DNA from: Aestuariibaculum suncheonense
GTDB taxonomy: Bacteria; Bacteroidota; Bacteroidia; Flavobacteriales; Flavobacteriaceae
Direction of reading: 5' to 3'
NCBI RefSeq assembly: GCF_014596935.1
Contig: NZ_JACVXC010000003.1
Location: 372,001 to 436,000, forward strand
DNA length: 64,000 bases
In this document: piece after piece, positions 34,248 to 43,794 of the stretch
Layout of the letters: the number at the start of each line of letters is the position of its first letter
Position numbering within the stretch: the first letter of the stretch is position 1
Program-made: the position numbers and the translations under genes
Notes under the pieces: generated by a model
Databases searched by the model: none
Told to the model about the DNA's origin: nothing
Seen by the model: the letters and a program-made list of their open reading frames with translations, nothing else

Positions 34248-37200
34248 TTACTTACTCGTGTACACCGATTTGAATAATTCGGTAAACTTTTCTTTATTTC
34301 CATTTTTAAACGGAATCATATAAAAACTATAGGTATTGACTTGGTCTCCTGATAACAAGTATTCTTTTTGCGGTTTTGCTCCCCAGCTGTTATCGCCTCC
34401 AACACCACGTTGATCCATATCGATATTCAACTGAACCAAATCGCGTTCTACGATATCAATTGTGTGTTTGCTTACATTTACTTCTGGCATACCATCGCTG
34501 TAATTTTCATCTTTAGTTGTATGTACTTCTACCTTTTCCTCTGTAGCATAAGAAAGTCCAGGTGTAGCATCGAAATCTTCATTAAGCATATGCAAAGCAC
34601 TTAATCCTAGATCCTTTTTATTTTCGGCAGAAGACACAACTAACAACCCTTTATTATTTTTGTTAGCAAAAGCAGCCCAACGGACATCAGTTTTATAACC
34701 GTTTTCCTGAGGTCTGATGTATGGCACATATTGTTCAGAAACTGAAGAATTATACACATCGACAAATGCTGAAGCTTTTCTGTCTGTGTAGTTTTCCCAT
34801 GGTCCGCGTCCGTAATACGTCATATTATTGTAAACTTTAGGCAACTGCATGCGCATACCTACTCTAGGAATATCAGCTTGGTAAGTCGTCGCATTCAGCG
34901 TGTTGTTTACTTTTATAATTCCATTAGCAAACACTGTATAAGAAGACACAAATGTTGTTTCCACGCCCGATAATTGATACGTTACATTTACCTTAACTTC
35001 TCCTTGTTGTGTTTTTTCAAAAGCAAACGATGCTACTTTGTAGTTCTGCGACGCCTCTTTCCATGCGATATTGTTATTCATCATGCGATTACCAAAATCG
35101 TTATCGGTTGGTGCTCGCCAAAAGTTTGGTTTCGGTCCGTTTTGATCTTTAATCAGTTCTTCATCGGCAAAAATGTAAGACACCATTTTTCCTGCGGCTT
35201 TATCGAACACCACTTTGAAATCATCGCCTGAAAGCGCTAATGTCGATTTAGCATCATTCACTTTTACATCTGAATTAGCTGCAACAGTTTCCGTTTGCCA
35301 TTTCACTTTTTTGTCCAATAAAATCTGCTCATGAGCCACGACATATCCCGCTTTTAAAAGTCCCCAATCGGCTTTTAGAACCGCTTCAATTTCTAAAAAG
35401 TATTCGGTGTTTTCCTTAAAATTAATATTACTAAGTGGTACTCTAACCAATTTACCTGTATGAGGCTCTACTGAAATACTTCCGGCATCAAAAGTATCTA
35501 AAACTTCTCCATCTGCTTTAATTTTTGCCTTGATATCGAATTTATCCAAATTTGTAAAATCGTAAAGATTCTCTACTAAAACACGAACCTGATTATCTCC
35601 ATTAATTCCTTTATTTTTAAAGTTGATAAACTCGTGAGCCTTTTTAACCTCATATAAACCGGGATGCGCAGTACGATCTGGAAAAACAATACCATTGTTT
35701 AAAAATGTATTGTTGGTTGGCATACCTTCTCCGAAATCACCGCCATAGGCATAAAACTTCTCACCTTTTTCATTAGTTTTCCAGATAGACTGGTCTACCC
35801 AATCCCAAATGAAACCGCCTTGTAAATTATCGTGTTGCTCAATAACATCCCAGTAATCCTGGAAGTTACCTGTACTATTCCCCATAGCATGCGCGTATTC
35901 CGAAGGAATAAACGGGCGATCGGTCTTCGAACGTCCTATATTTTCAAATGATGCTGGTGATGGATATTGTGGTACGATAATATCGGTGTTCTCATCCATA
36001 TCGAATAAATTCCCATCAACGTCTTTATAAGCACGCTCGTACTGTACCGGACGCTTTTGTTTATCATGCGCTTTTATAGCTTTGTAGCCTTCAAAAAAGT
36101 TAATGCCATTTCCTGCCTCGTTACCCATAGACCAAATAATCACCGACGGATGGTTTTTATCCCTTTCTACCATACGAATCATGCGATCGACATGTGCTTT
36201 TTCCCAGTTTTCTTTCTTAGCAAGCGAATGGCTTCCGTAATACATACCGTGAGATTCTATATTAGCTTCATCTACCACGTAAATTCCGTAGATATCGCAT
36301 AGCTCATAAAATTTTTCTTGTTGCGGATAATGACTTAGTCGAACAGCATTGATGTTATTCTCTTTCCAAAGCTGAATATCTTTTAAAATTTGCGCTTCAG
36401 GGACAACATGGCCAGTCTCCGGATTGTGCTCTTGAGTATTTACACCTTTTAAAGTAATCACCTGTCCGTTTACAAGTAATAATCCGTTTTTAATTTCAAC
36501 GGTTCTAAAACCAATTTTTGAAGACGTAGACTCTAAAACCTTTCCTTTTTCCTTTGAAGTAACAACTACTTGATACAAATTTGGTGTTTCAGCTGTCCAC
36601 GGTAATACATTGAAAATTTGCGTTTTCAAATTAACACTCATCGTCCCGTCTGAAGGAATCTTAACGGATTGATTTCCTTTAGCAACCACAGAGGCATTAG
36701 CATCTAACACTTCATAAAAAACATCAACCGTTTTCGATTTTACATCTGAATTTTTAACAGCAACCGTTAAATCTAAATTTCCATGTTCAAAACCTTTATC
36801 TAAAGTAGCCATAACCTCAAAATCCTTGATACGAGCTTTAGGCTGAGCATATACATAAACACTACGTTCGATACCACTGATTCTCCAGAAATCCTGACAT
36901 TCCAGATACGAGCCGTCTGTCCATCTGAAAATTTGAAGTGCAATCATGTTTTCGCCTTCTTTTAAATATTTTGAAATATTAAATTCCGCCGGAAGTTTAC
37001 TTCCTTGAGAATACCCTACATATTGACCATTAATCCATACAAATCCACCTGATTTCATGGCACCTATATGTAAAATGACTTCCTTTTCATTCCATCCTTT
37101 ATTTACCGTAAATGTTCTTCTATAAGAACCAACTGGATTATAATCGAATGGTACTTGTCCAGGATTAGACGGATAAATTTTTTCTTTAAAAGTGATTTCT

Positions 37201-37601
37201 TTTGAAACCGGCGCTTTATAATCGGCAAACTCGTACTGATGGTTTACATAAATAGGAACACCATACCCTTCAACCTCCCAGTTTCCTGGTACTTTAATAT
37301 CATCCCAACCAGTAACATCTACTTCTGGTTTCATAAAATCCTGAGGTCGATCGGCCGGTTTACGAACCCACTTAAATTTCCACTGTCCATCTAAACTAAT
37401 GTAGTTAGCAGACGCTTTCCAGTTATTTTTCAAGGCTTCATTTTCTGAAGCAAACGAATAAAATGTGGTATGTGTTTCTTCCTTATTCTCTGAAATCACT
37501 TGCGGATTTTCAATATAATGCCTCAGGTCATTAGGTAACTCTTGAGCAAATAATAAACTACTAAAACAAAAGAGCGTTAAGTTTGTTAACTTGTTTTTCA
37601 T
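34248..37601 (-). CDS. Secreted GH2 family beta-galactosidase
   Basis: 1117 residues with a signal peptide (residues 1-19, cleavage before QELPND). LacZ-type domain order: N-terminal sugar-binding jelly roll (about 60-255), Ig-like domain (260-370), TIM barrel (370-680) with acid/base Glu495 in WSMGNEAGNG and nucleophile Glu568 in IPSEYAHAMGN, a further Ig-like domain, and the C-terminal Bgal_small_N barrel (about 840-1110). It probably cleaves beta-galactosides in the periplasm; GH2 enzymes with this architecture also occur in algal polysaccharide loci. Galactose could feed the galM-galK-galT operon at 52.7 kb (inference). Confidence 0.92.
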   Translation of the reverse strand: MKNKLTNLTLFCFSSLLFAQELPNDLRHYIENPQVISENKEETHTTFYSFASENEALKNNWKASANYISLDGQWKFKWVRKPADRPQDFMKPEVDVTGWDDIKVPGNWEVEGYGVPIYVNHQYEFADYKAPVSKEITFKEKIYPSNPGQVPFDYNPVGSYRRTFTVNKGWNEKEVILHIGAMKSGGFVWINGQYVGYSQGSKLPAEFNISKYLKEGENMIALQIFRWTDGSYLECQDFWRISGIERSVYVYAQPKARIKDFEVMATLDKGFEHGNLDLTVAVKNSDVKSKTVDVFYEVLDANASVVAKGNQSVKIPSDGTMSVNLKTQIFNVLPWTAETPNLYQVVVTSKEKGKVLESTSSKIGFRTVEIKNGLLLVNGQVITLKGVNTQEHNPETGHVVPEAQILKDIQLWKENNINAVRLSHYPQQEKFYELCDIYGIYVVDEANIESHGMYYGSHSLAKKENWEKAHVDRMIRMVERDKNHPSVIIWSMGNEAGNGINFFEGYKAIKAHDKQKRPVQYERAYKDVDGNLFDMDENTDIIVPQYPSPASFENIGRSKTDRPFIPSEYAHAMGNSTGNFQDYWDVIEQHDNLQGGFIWDWVDQSIWKTNEKGEKFYAYGGDFGEGMPTNNTFLNNGIVFPDRTAHPGLYEVKKAHEFINFKNKGINGDNQVRVLVENLYDFTNLDKFDIKAKIKADGEVLDTFDAGSISVEPHTGKLVRVPLSNINFKENTEYFLEIEAVLKADWGLLKAGYVVAHEQILLDKKVKWQTETVAANSDVKVNDAKSTLALSGDDFKVVFDKAAGKMVSYIFADEELIKDQNGPKPNFWRAPTDNDFGNRMMNNNIAWKEASQNYKVASFAFEKTQQGEVKVNVTYQLSGVETTFVSSYTVFANGIIKVNNTLNATTYQADIPRVGMRMQLPKVYNNMTYYGRGPWENYTDRKASAFVDVYNSSVSEQYVPYIRPQENGYKTDVRWAAFANKNNKGLLVVSSAENKKDLGLSALHMLNEDFDATPGLSYATEEKVEVHTTKDENYSDGMPEVNVSKHTIDIVERDLVQLNIDMDQRGVGGDNSWGAKPQKEYLLSGDQVNTYSFYMIPFKNGNKEKFTELFKSVYTSK

Positions 37602-37614
37602 AAATGATTTAAAA

Positions 37615-37628
37615 TGTGTTCGTACACA
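37615..37628. promoter_or_regulatory. Palindrome at the GH2 promoter, candidate operator
   Basis: TGTGTTCGTACACA: 5-bp arms TGTGT/ACACA around TCGT, overlapping the -7 box and predicted start site of the GH2 gene, 14-27 bp before its start codon. The GntR/LacI-like symmetry suggests repression. Confidence 0.45.
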
Positions 37629-37634
37629 AACATA
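37627..37634 (-). promoter_or_regulatory. Promoter -7 box for GH2 gene
   Basis: Minus-strand TATGTTTG fits TAnnTTTG, 26 bp before the ATG. Confidence 0.5.
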
Positions 37635-37762
37635 TTAAATTTAGCGGATATTCATAACTATTTCATCAGGTTTATTAACTTAGAATAATAGATTTTAACA
37701 AATTTTATGATTAAATGTATAATCTAAATCTATTCGGTAAAAAGATATAAATTAAAAGTTCT

Positions 37763-40045
37763 CTATTGCACATTTGATAACTGCTGGTAAAAAACTGCAT
37801 ACTGTTGGTTGCTTGGATATAATTCGACCAATCGTTTGGCTATATTTTTTGCTTTACTTTCATTGTTGAGATTCGCATAATGATATGCCAAAGCATACAA
37901 TAAACTTTCGTTATTTGAATCTACTTTCAACCCTTTAGCTAAGATTGATTCTGCTTTATTAGGTTGATTTAATTTATCGTAGAGCAAACTTAAATTATAG
38001 TAAGCTCTAATATACTCAGGCATTTTGATAATGGTTTGTTCTAAATATGTAATGGCTTCTTCTTCCCTATTTAATTCGGCTAACAACAGGGCTAAAGAAT
38101 AATAGGTTGGACCATATTCTGGTTCTTGTTGAATAATAAGTTTAAATGTGTCTTCTGCTTTTTTATAATCTCCTGTATTGTAATATAAATTCGCTAGCGT
38201 TAACCTTAAATTATTTTCTAGATTATCAACCTCCAAGGCTTTTTCATAATAAAAAATAGCCTGTTGCAAATTGCCTTGTTTTATATAATAATTGCCTTTT
38301 CTTGCCAACCCACCAGCAAAATCGGTATTCAGATTGATATAGGTATCAAATTCCTTTTTCACTTTAGTGTAAACTTCCTTATACTCCTCTGGAATTTGAA
38401 GTTCATTGACTCCTGCCAAAGCATAAAATGTTTTTACACGAACCGTTCTTTTAGGATCTTTTAAAAGTGGTAGCAAATAATTAAGATAATCGGTATTGTT
38501 GATGTTACTCAATACATCGACACTCGTTGCACGAACCAAAGGTGATGCATCATTTAATCGGGTTATATATTCGTCTATATGTTGCTGCATATCATAATTT
38601 GATAACGCCCGCAAAGCGGAAGCTCTCACCAATTCGTTTTCTGAAGTATTATGAATTAAATCAATTAAACCGGCATCAGCATGAGCGACTCCCAGTACAC
38701 CTGGAGCCAACTTATCTGAAAAATGTAATGAGTCTACTGTTCCGTAAAGTTTCTGAAAAGATTCCCATGCCCATGTATTATCTTTGGTTTCATGACAACC
38801 TACACAGGCATTTGGCGCATTGTAATTTAAACTTAAATCAGGTCGAGGCACTCTAAAACTATGGTCACGTCTAAAATCGTTACCCATATAATAACGTCCA
38901 GGCATATGGCAATTAATACATGCGGCACTTTCAGTTCCCATCTCATGCTTATGATGCTCTGAAGTATTATATCTTGCAGGCACATGACACTGTGTACAAA
39001 GCGCATTGCCTTCCATTTTTAATTTCAATGAATGTGAATTATGACAATTGTTACAAGCCACATCATTTTTATACATTTTACTTTGCACAAAAGATGTGTA
39101 AACATAATCTTCATCTAAAATCTGTCCGTCTGGATAATATTGTGGTTCTACAATTAAATGCGGGAAATAATGATCTAAAAATGAACCCTGATAATTATAA
39201 TTTTCAGTGAATTGTTCACGACGGGCATGACATCGAGCGCACTCATCAACCAACTGTTTTGGCTCTATATTACTAGTCATTTTCATAGTTCCTGTTGGCG
39301 CATATGTTTTCCCCAAACGTTTAACGTCGTCAACATGTTGTTTTCCCGGACCGTGACAGGCTTCACAATTTACATTGATTAAAGCATATTTGGTGTCATA
39401 ACTATCGTTCTTTAAACTGTAGTTTTTTCTAACGTTTGTGGAATGACAATCGGAACACATGGTATTCCAGTTTAAGCCTTTATTCGTCCAGTGTAACCAC
39501 TCGTCGTGGACTACCCTAAAATCCGGAAACAGATTAAACCATTTCTTTTCAACAGAATCCCACGCTGTGCTTAAACACTGAAAAGCGCCATTGGGAAATT
39601 GCACAATATACTGCTGCAAAGGTGTTACACCATAAGTATAAACAATTTTATAATCCTGATACGCACCATCTGGTCCTTCGGTATTGACATAATAATCACC
39701 ATTCTTTTTATAAAACTTTGAAGTGACTTCCTGACTGGTAAATGTTTCTCCTTTAAAGTCTGCCAAAATAGAAGTACTATCTGCAATTTGCATGGCTTTA
39801 TCATGATAAGAACCCTGCCAGTCTTTAAATTCTGAATTATGACATGTTTTACAAGTTTCATCACCTAAAAAATGATCATCAGGAATTAGAGCTGTAGATG
39901 TAAAAATATCATTCTTTGTTATGGCTTCATATTTTTTTTCTTCTTTACAGGAAACCAATAAAACAATTGAAATAAATACGCTAAATAAACTTATAACAGC
40001 ACGAGAATTAAGGGAGATAGTCAAAATATTTATCTTTAAAATCAC
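37763..40045 (-). CDS. Eight-haem cytochrome c lipoprotein with HEAT and TPR repeats
   Basis: 760 residues. The start codon is GTG (a TTG at codon 8 is the alternative). A hydrophobic segment ends in LLVSC, a likely lipobox. Eight CxxCH haem sites follow: CKTCH, CSDCH, CEACH, CARCH, CNNCH, CTQCH, CINCH and CVGCH, in a cytochrome c554/NrfA-like arrangement over about 60-420. Then come HEAT-like repeats (about 460-560) and at least four TPRs (about 585-750). It is probably attached to the periplasmic side or outer membrane. Electron donor and acceptor are unknown; no oxidoreductase partner gene is adjacent. Confidence 0.85.
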   Translation of the reverse strand: MILKINILTISLNSRAVISLFSVFISIVLLVSCKEEKKYEAITKNDIFTSTALIPDDHFLGDETCKTCHNSEFKDWQGSYHDKAMQIADSTSILADFKGETFTSQEVTSKFYKKNGDYYVNTEGPDGAYQDYKIVYTYGVTPLQQYIVQFPNGAFQCLSTAWDSVEKKWFNLFPDFRVVHDEWLHWTNKGLNWNTMCSDCHSTNVRKNYSLKNDSYDTKYALINVNCEACHGPGKQHVDDVKRLGKTYAPTGTMKMTSNIEPKQLVDECARCHARREQFTENYNYQGSFLDHYFPHLIVEPQYYPDGQILDEDYVYTSFVQSKMYKNDVACNNCHNSHSLKLKMEGNALCTQCHVPARYNTSEHHKHEMGTESAACINCHMPGRYYMGNDFRRDHSFRVPRPDLSLNYNAPNACVGCHETKDNTWAWESFQKLYGTVDSLHFSDKLAPGVLGVAHADAGLIDLIHNTSENELVRASALRALSNYDMQQHIDEYITRLNDASPLVRATSVDVLSNINNTDYLNYLLPLLKDPKRTVRVKTFYALAGVNELQIPEEYKEVYTKVKKEFDTYINLNTDFAGGLARKGNYYIKQGNLQQAIFYYEKALEVDNLENNLRLTLANLYYNTGDYKKAEDTFKLIIQQEPEYGPTYYSLALLLAELNREEEAITYLEQTIIKMPEYIRAYYNLSLLYDKLNQPNKAESILAKGLKVDSNNESLLYALAYHYANLNNESKAKNIAKRLVELYPSNQQYAVFYQQLSNVQ

Positions 40046-40108
40046 ACAATAAATTGTAGTATAAATGTAACTTAATTTTGACTTAGAACTACTATAAATT
40101 AAACATAA

Positions 40109-40143
40109 AAAAAGGCGTTAAAACTATGTCTTAACGCCTTTTT
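40109..40143 (-). terminator. Terminator of the uronate-lactate operon
   Basis: 13-bp stem (AAAAAGGCGTTAA and complement), 9-base loop, T-run on the minus strand, 16 bp past the kduI stop. Confidence 0.86.
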
Positions 40144-40158
40144 AATCTGTTATAAATA

Positions 40159-41001
40159 CTATCTCAACTCTGGAATAGCACAAACATCCATATCGCCATA
40201 ATCTAAATTCTCACCAGCCATACCCCAGATAAACGAGTAGTTACTTGTACCCGAACCTGAGTGAATAGACCATGGTGGAGAAATCACTGCCTGATTATTT
40301 TGCATCCAGATGTGTCTTGTTTCTTGCGGCTCTCCCATAAAGTGACAAACTGACTGTCCTTCAGGAATTTCAAAATAGAAATACACTTCCATTCTACGAT
40401 CGTGAACATGCGCAGGCATGGTATTCCAGCTGCTTCCTACCTTAATAGAGGTCATTCCCATTTGTAACTGACATACATCTACTACGCTATTTACAATGTA
40501 CTTTCTTAAAGTACGCGCATTAGCTGTTTCAGGAGATCCTAACTCAATCACTTCAACATCATCTGTTCCAATTTTCTTTGTTGGATACGCTTTATGCGCA
40601 GGTGTTGAATTTAAGTAGAACATTGCAGGACTATCGCCAGATGCACTTGCAAATACAACGTCTTTATTACCCTGACCTACATATAAAGCTTCCTTGTGGT
40701 TTAACTCATAAACAGTACCATCTACAGTTACTGTTCCCGTCTGACCAATATTAATGATACCAAGCTCCCTTCTTTGTAAAAAGAATTCTGCTTTAAGCGG
40801 ATCGATAGCATCTAATGAAACGGATTTAGAAATCGGCAACACACCTCCCGTAATAAAACGGTCGTAGTGCGAATACACTAAATTTAATTTATCGGCTTCA
40901 AAAAGATTTTCAATTAAAAATTCGTTTCTCAATTGCGCTGTATCATACCCTTTTACTCCTTGAGGGCTTGATGCGTAACGCGATTCATAACTAACTGACA
41001 T
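40159..41001 (-). CDS. kduI: 5-dehydro-4-deoxy-D-glucuronate isomerase
   Basis: 280 residues, full-length KduI cupin. The zinc ligands are visible in NTMPAHVHDRRMEVYFYF and the later SIHSGSGTSNY, together with the family N-terminus YDTAQLRNEFLIENLF. It isomerises 4-deoxy-L-threo-5-hexosulose uronate, formed from unsaturated uronates released by polysaccharide lyases, to 3-deoxy-D-glycero-2,5-hexodiulosonate. It is the last gene of the minus-strand operon, 89 bp after lutC. It implies that lyase-derived uronates (ulvan, pectin or similar) are consumed. A dedicated KduD is not seen. Confidence 0.94.
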   Translation of the reverse strand: MSVSYESRYASSPQGVKGYDTAQLRNEFLIENLFEADKLNLVYSHYDRFITGGVLPISKSVSLDAIDPLKAEFFLQRRELGIINIGQTGTVTVDGTVYELNHKEALYVGQGNKDVVFASASGDSPAMFYLNSTPAHKAYPTKKIGTDDVEVIELGSPETANARTLRKYIVNSVVDVCQLQMGMTSIKVGSSWNTMPAHVHDRRMEVYFYFEIPEGQSVCHFMGEPQETRHIWMQNNQAVISPPWSIHSGSGTSNYSFIWGMAGENLDYGDMDVCAIPELR

Positions 41002-41090
41002 AATTTATAGTTTTAGTTTTTTAAATTATTTTGCTTAAACGATTAAGCTATGTACACAGATAAAATGAAGTTTATCCTAATGACTGTCTT

Positions 41091-41672
41091 TTAATACAAA
41101 ACCACAGTTAAACTGATGGCTCCATGAGCACCAACCACCAAACATTGTTCTATATCGGCTGTTTTTGAGGGTCCTGAAATGAAGGTTCCAAAGGTTCTTT
41201 CACGCTCAGAAATAGCATCAAAAACCTGATGCATGTGCAAATAAACAGCATTTTTAGGGACTACCAAAATTAAATCGTTGGTAATAAAAGGTAAAGCACG
41301 TACAACAATTTCCTGGTCTGAAACCCAAACCGCTCCATTCTCAGCAACAGCGAAGTTTCCTTTTATAATGGTTAAATCAATATCTTCCAGTGTATGTGGA
41401 TTGGTATCTTTTGAAACAGGAACCGTTCCTAACGCAGATTCTTTCATACAAGAAACAATCTTTGAAGCTTCGGGATACAAGGCTTTTATTTCAGCATCGA
41501 TAGTATCTAATCCATTTATTTCTAAAAGACGGCCGCCAACAAATTCAATATTTTCTTTAAAGCGTTCAATAAGATTGATGTCTTCATCAAAAACACTTAA
41601 ATCGATATCTGGTAATGGTAAGGCTTCCGGCTTGTTTGCTTTTACAGCTTTTAATATAGCTTCTCTACTCAT
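41091..41672 (-). CDS. lutC: Lactate utilisation protein C (LUD domain)
   Basis: 193 residues from the ATG at 41672 (SREAILKAVKANKP follows), overlapping the lutB end by 8 bp; a longer frame to 41711 is non-family. The LUD domain is recognised by ENGAVWVSDQEIVVRALPF, LVVPKNAVYLHMHQVF and the C-terminal GPSKTADIEQCLVVGAHGA. With LutA and LutB it forms the iron-sulphur L-lactate dehydrogenase complex that oxidises L-lactate to pyruvate. In this operon it probably handles lactate made by the rhamnose pathway (inference from context). Confidence 0.88.
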   Translation of the reverse strand: MSREAILKAVKANKPEALPLPDIDLSVFDEDINLIERFKENIEFVGGRLLEINGLDTIDAEIKALYPEASKIVSCMKESALGTVPVSKDTNPHTLEDIDLTIIKGNFAVAENGAVWVSDQEIVVRALPFITNDLILVVPKNAVYLHMHQVFDAISERERTFGTFISGPSKTADIEQCLVVGAHGAISLTVVLY

Positions 41673-43032
41673 TTTTCTGTCTTTTTTTATACCAATCTTC
41701 AAAATTATCACCTTTTACTTCAGGTAAATCTCTGGCGTGACCCCAAGTGTTTATTTTCGAATTTATTAAAGATTTTGGCGTATGCTTCAACATGAATCGC
41801 GTGGATTTACCAACAAAATCGTAAGTTTTTGGTTTAGCTAAAACACTACCAGCTGCTTTCATTACTATTTTCTTTACGAAGGGTTGTGGCACTTCTTTAA
41901 CGATAATTTGTCGCCACTTATATAACTGTTCGTGAATATTAATTTTTACCGGACAAACATCGCTGCATGACCCACAAAGTGTAGAAGCAAATGGCAACGA
42001 ACTGTGCTTAGTTAAGTCTTTTCCTGGTGATAAAATAGAACCGATAGGCCCTGGAATAGTCGCATCATAACTATGTCCGCCGCTACGTCTGTAAATTGGA
42101 CAGGTATTCATACACGCCCCGCATCGGATACAGTGTAATGATCTTCTGAAATCTTCACGACTTAATTGCTCGGTTCTTCCATTATCAACGATAATAATAT
42201 GCATTTCCTTACCCTCTTCTGGTTTATTGAAATATGAAGAATACGTGGTAATAGGTTGCCCGGTAGCACTTCTTGCTAATAAACGTAAAAAGATTCCTAA
42301 ATGTTTTTCCTGCGGAATTAATTTTTCCATTCCCATACAGGCAATATGCACTTTAGCTAGGTGTGCTCCCATATCGGCGTTTCCTTCGTTTGTACATACT
42401 ACAAATCCGCCTGTATCGGCCACAGCAAAGTTTACACCGGTAATCGCTGCATCGGCTTGTAAAAACTTACTACGGAGATGCTTTCTGGCTTCACGGGTTA
42501 AGTATTCCGGGTTTCCGCCACTTGGCTTGGTGCCCAAATGTTCCTGAAACAATTCGTCGACCTCTTCTTTGGTTTTATGAATCGCCGGTAACACAATATG
42601 ACTTGGTGGTTCTTGAGCCAACTGTACAATACGCTCACCTAAATCGGTATCAATTACTTCAATATCATTAGCTTCCAAAAACGGATTTAAATGACATTCT
42701 TCAGTTAGCATCGATTTACTTTTTACAATCTTTTTAGCATTGTGTTTTTGAAGAATACTGTGAACAATTTTATTATGTTCTTCGGCATTGGCTGCCCAAT
42801 GCACAATAACACCATTTTTCTTGGCATTTTCTTCAAACTGCACCAAATAGCTATCTAAATTAGATAATACATTGGCTTTTAGTGCTGAGGCATAATCACG
42901 AAGTTGTTCCCAACCTTGTACTTTATGAGCTTGCTTATCGCGTTTCTGCCTAACAAACCATAACGCTTTATCGTGCCAGTTTACCTTGGCTTCGTTTTCA
43001 TTAAATTTTGCTGCTGCTTCTGCATGTGCCAT
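41665..43032 (-). CDS. lutB: Lactate utilisation iron-sulphur protein B
   Basis: 455 residues. N-terminal LUD domain (about 60-290) with ADTGGFVVCTNEGNADMG, then two 4Fe-4S motifs: CIRCGACMNTCP and CGSCSDVCP. The C-terminus ends in the usual lutB tail WGHARDLPEVKG. This is the electron-transferring subunit of the LutABC L-lactate oxidising complex. It is packed between lutA (2-bp gap) and lutC (8-bp overlap). Confidence 0.91.
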   Translation of the reverse strand: MAHAEAAAKFNENEAKVNWHDKALWFVRQKRDKQAHKVQGWEQLRDYASALKANVLSNLDSYLVQFEENAKKNGVIVHWAANAEEHNKIVHSILQKHNAKKIVKSKSMLTEECHLNPFLEANDIEVIDTDLGERIVQLAQEPPSHIVLPAIHKTKEEVDELFQEHLGTKPSGGNPEYLTREARKHLRSKFLQADAAITGVNFAVADTGGFVVCTNEGNADMGAHLAKVHIACMGMEKLIPQEKHLGIFLRLLARSATGQPITTYSSYFNKPEEGKEMHIIIVDNGRTEQLSREDFRRSLHCIRCGACMNTCPIYRRSGGHSYDATIPGPIGSILSPGKDLTKHSSLPFASTLCGSCSDVCPVKINIHEQLYKWRQIIVKEVPQPFVKKIVMKAAGSVLAKPKTYDFVGKSTRFMLKHTPKSLINSKINTWGHARDLPEVKGDNFEDWYKKRQKNE

Positions 43033-43034
43033 AA

Positions 43035-43772
43035 TTAGATACTACTGTTTAAAATTTCTGCTATGTGCATCACCTTAAGTGGCTGTTTATTTCTGTTGAT
43101 TAGCCCTTCCAAATGCATTAAACACGAATGGTCGGCACCGGTAATCACTTCTACGTCGCTATCAATATGATCCTGAATTCGATCTTTACCCATTTTCACT
43201 GAAATGGCTTCTTCAAACACCGAAAATGTTCCTCCAAATCCACAACATTCATCAGCACGGTTCAATGTTTTAAGCTCTAAGCCTTTTACTTCTTTCAATA
43301 GATTTTCTTCAGTTGAAAAATGGGGATCCATACGCTCTGAACATGACCCCAAACGTAAGCCACGTAAGCCATGACAGCTTTTATGAATACCTACTTTATG
43401 CGGAAAAGATGCTCCTAAATCGGTTTTACCAAGTACTTGATATATAAACTGACATAATTCGTAAGTATTATCTCGAACACGTATAACATCTTCGGTTTGT
43501 TCTAAAATATCAAAATGCTTTTTTACATGATACACACAACTTCCCGAAGGTTCAACGATATAGTCATAATTTTTAAAATTCTCTACAAACAACTGACAAG
43601 TTCCTTTAGAATCGTCTTCGTATCCTGAGTTTCCTAAGGGTTGTCCGCAGCAAGTTTGCCCCAATGGATACTCTACATCGACTCCCAGTTTCTCCAGAAG
43701 TTCTAATGATGCAATTCCGACTTGCGGGTAGAGTTGATTTATATAACACGGTATAAATAAACCGACTTTCAT
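43035..43772 (-). CDS. lutA: Lactate utilisation protein A (CCG-domain Fe-S protein)
   Basis: 245 residues with two cysteine-rich CCG domains: TCCGQPLGNSGY and ECCGFGGTFSV, preceded by the opening VGLFIPCYINQLYPQVG. The family binds a [4Fe-4S] cluster and is homologous to GlcF/HdrB cysteine-rich domains. It is part of the LutABC complex. The gene follows the mannonate dehydratase gene with a 22-bp gap. Confidence 0.91.
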   Translation of the reverse strand: MKVGLFIPCYINQLYPQVGIASLELLEKLGVDVEYPLGQTCCGQPLGNSGYEDDSKGTCQLFVENFKNYDYIVEPSGSCVYHVKKHFDILEQTEDVIRVRDNTYELCQFIYQVLGKTDLGASFPHKVGIHKSCHGLRGLRLGSCSERMDPHFSTEENLLKEVKGLELKTLNRADECCGFGGTFSVFEEAISVKMGKDRIQDHIDSDVEVITGADHSCLMHLEGLINRNKQPLKVMHIAEILNSSI

Positions 43773-43794
43773 TTTTATATATTTTTAATTACTA

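Noticed and set aside
38264-39864. Several open frames on both strands within the multihaem cytochrome gene
   Set aside because: They lie fully inside a gene with eight CxxCH motifs and TPRs; their translations lack family features.
34248-41001. A complete polysaccharide utilisation locus
   Set aside because: No SusC/SusD pair, sulfatase, polysaccharide lyase or hybrid two-component sensor is found in the window.
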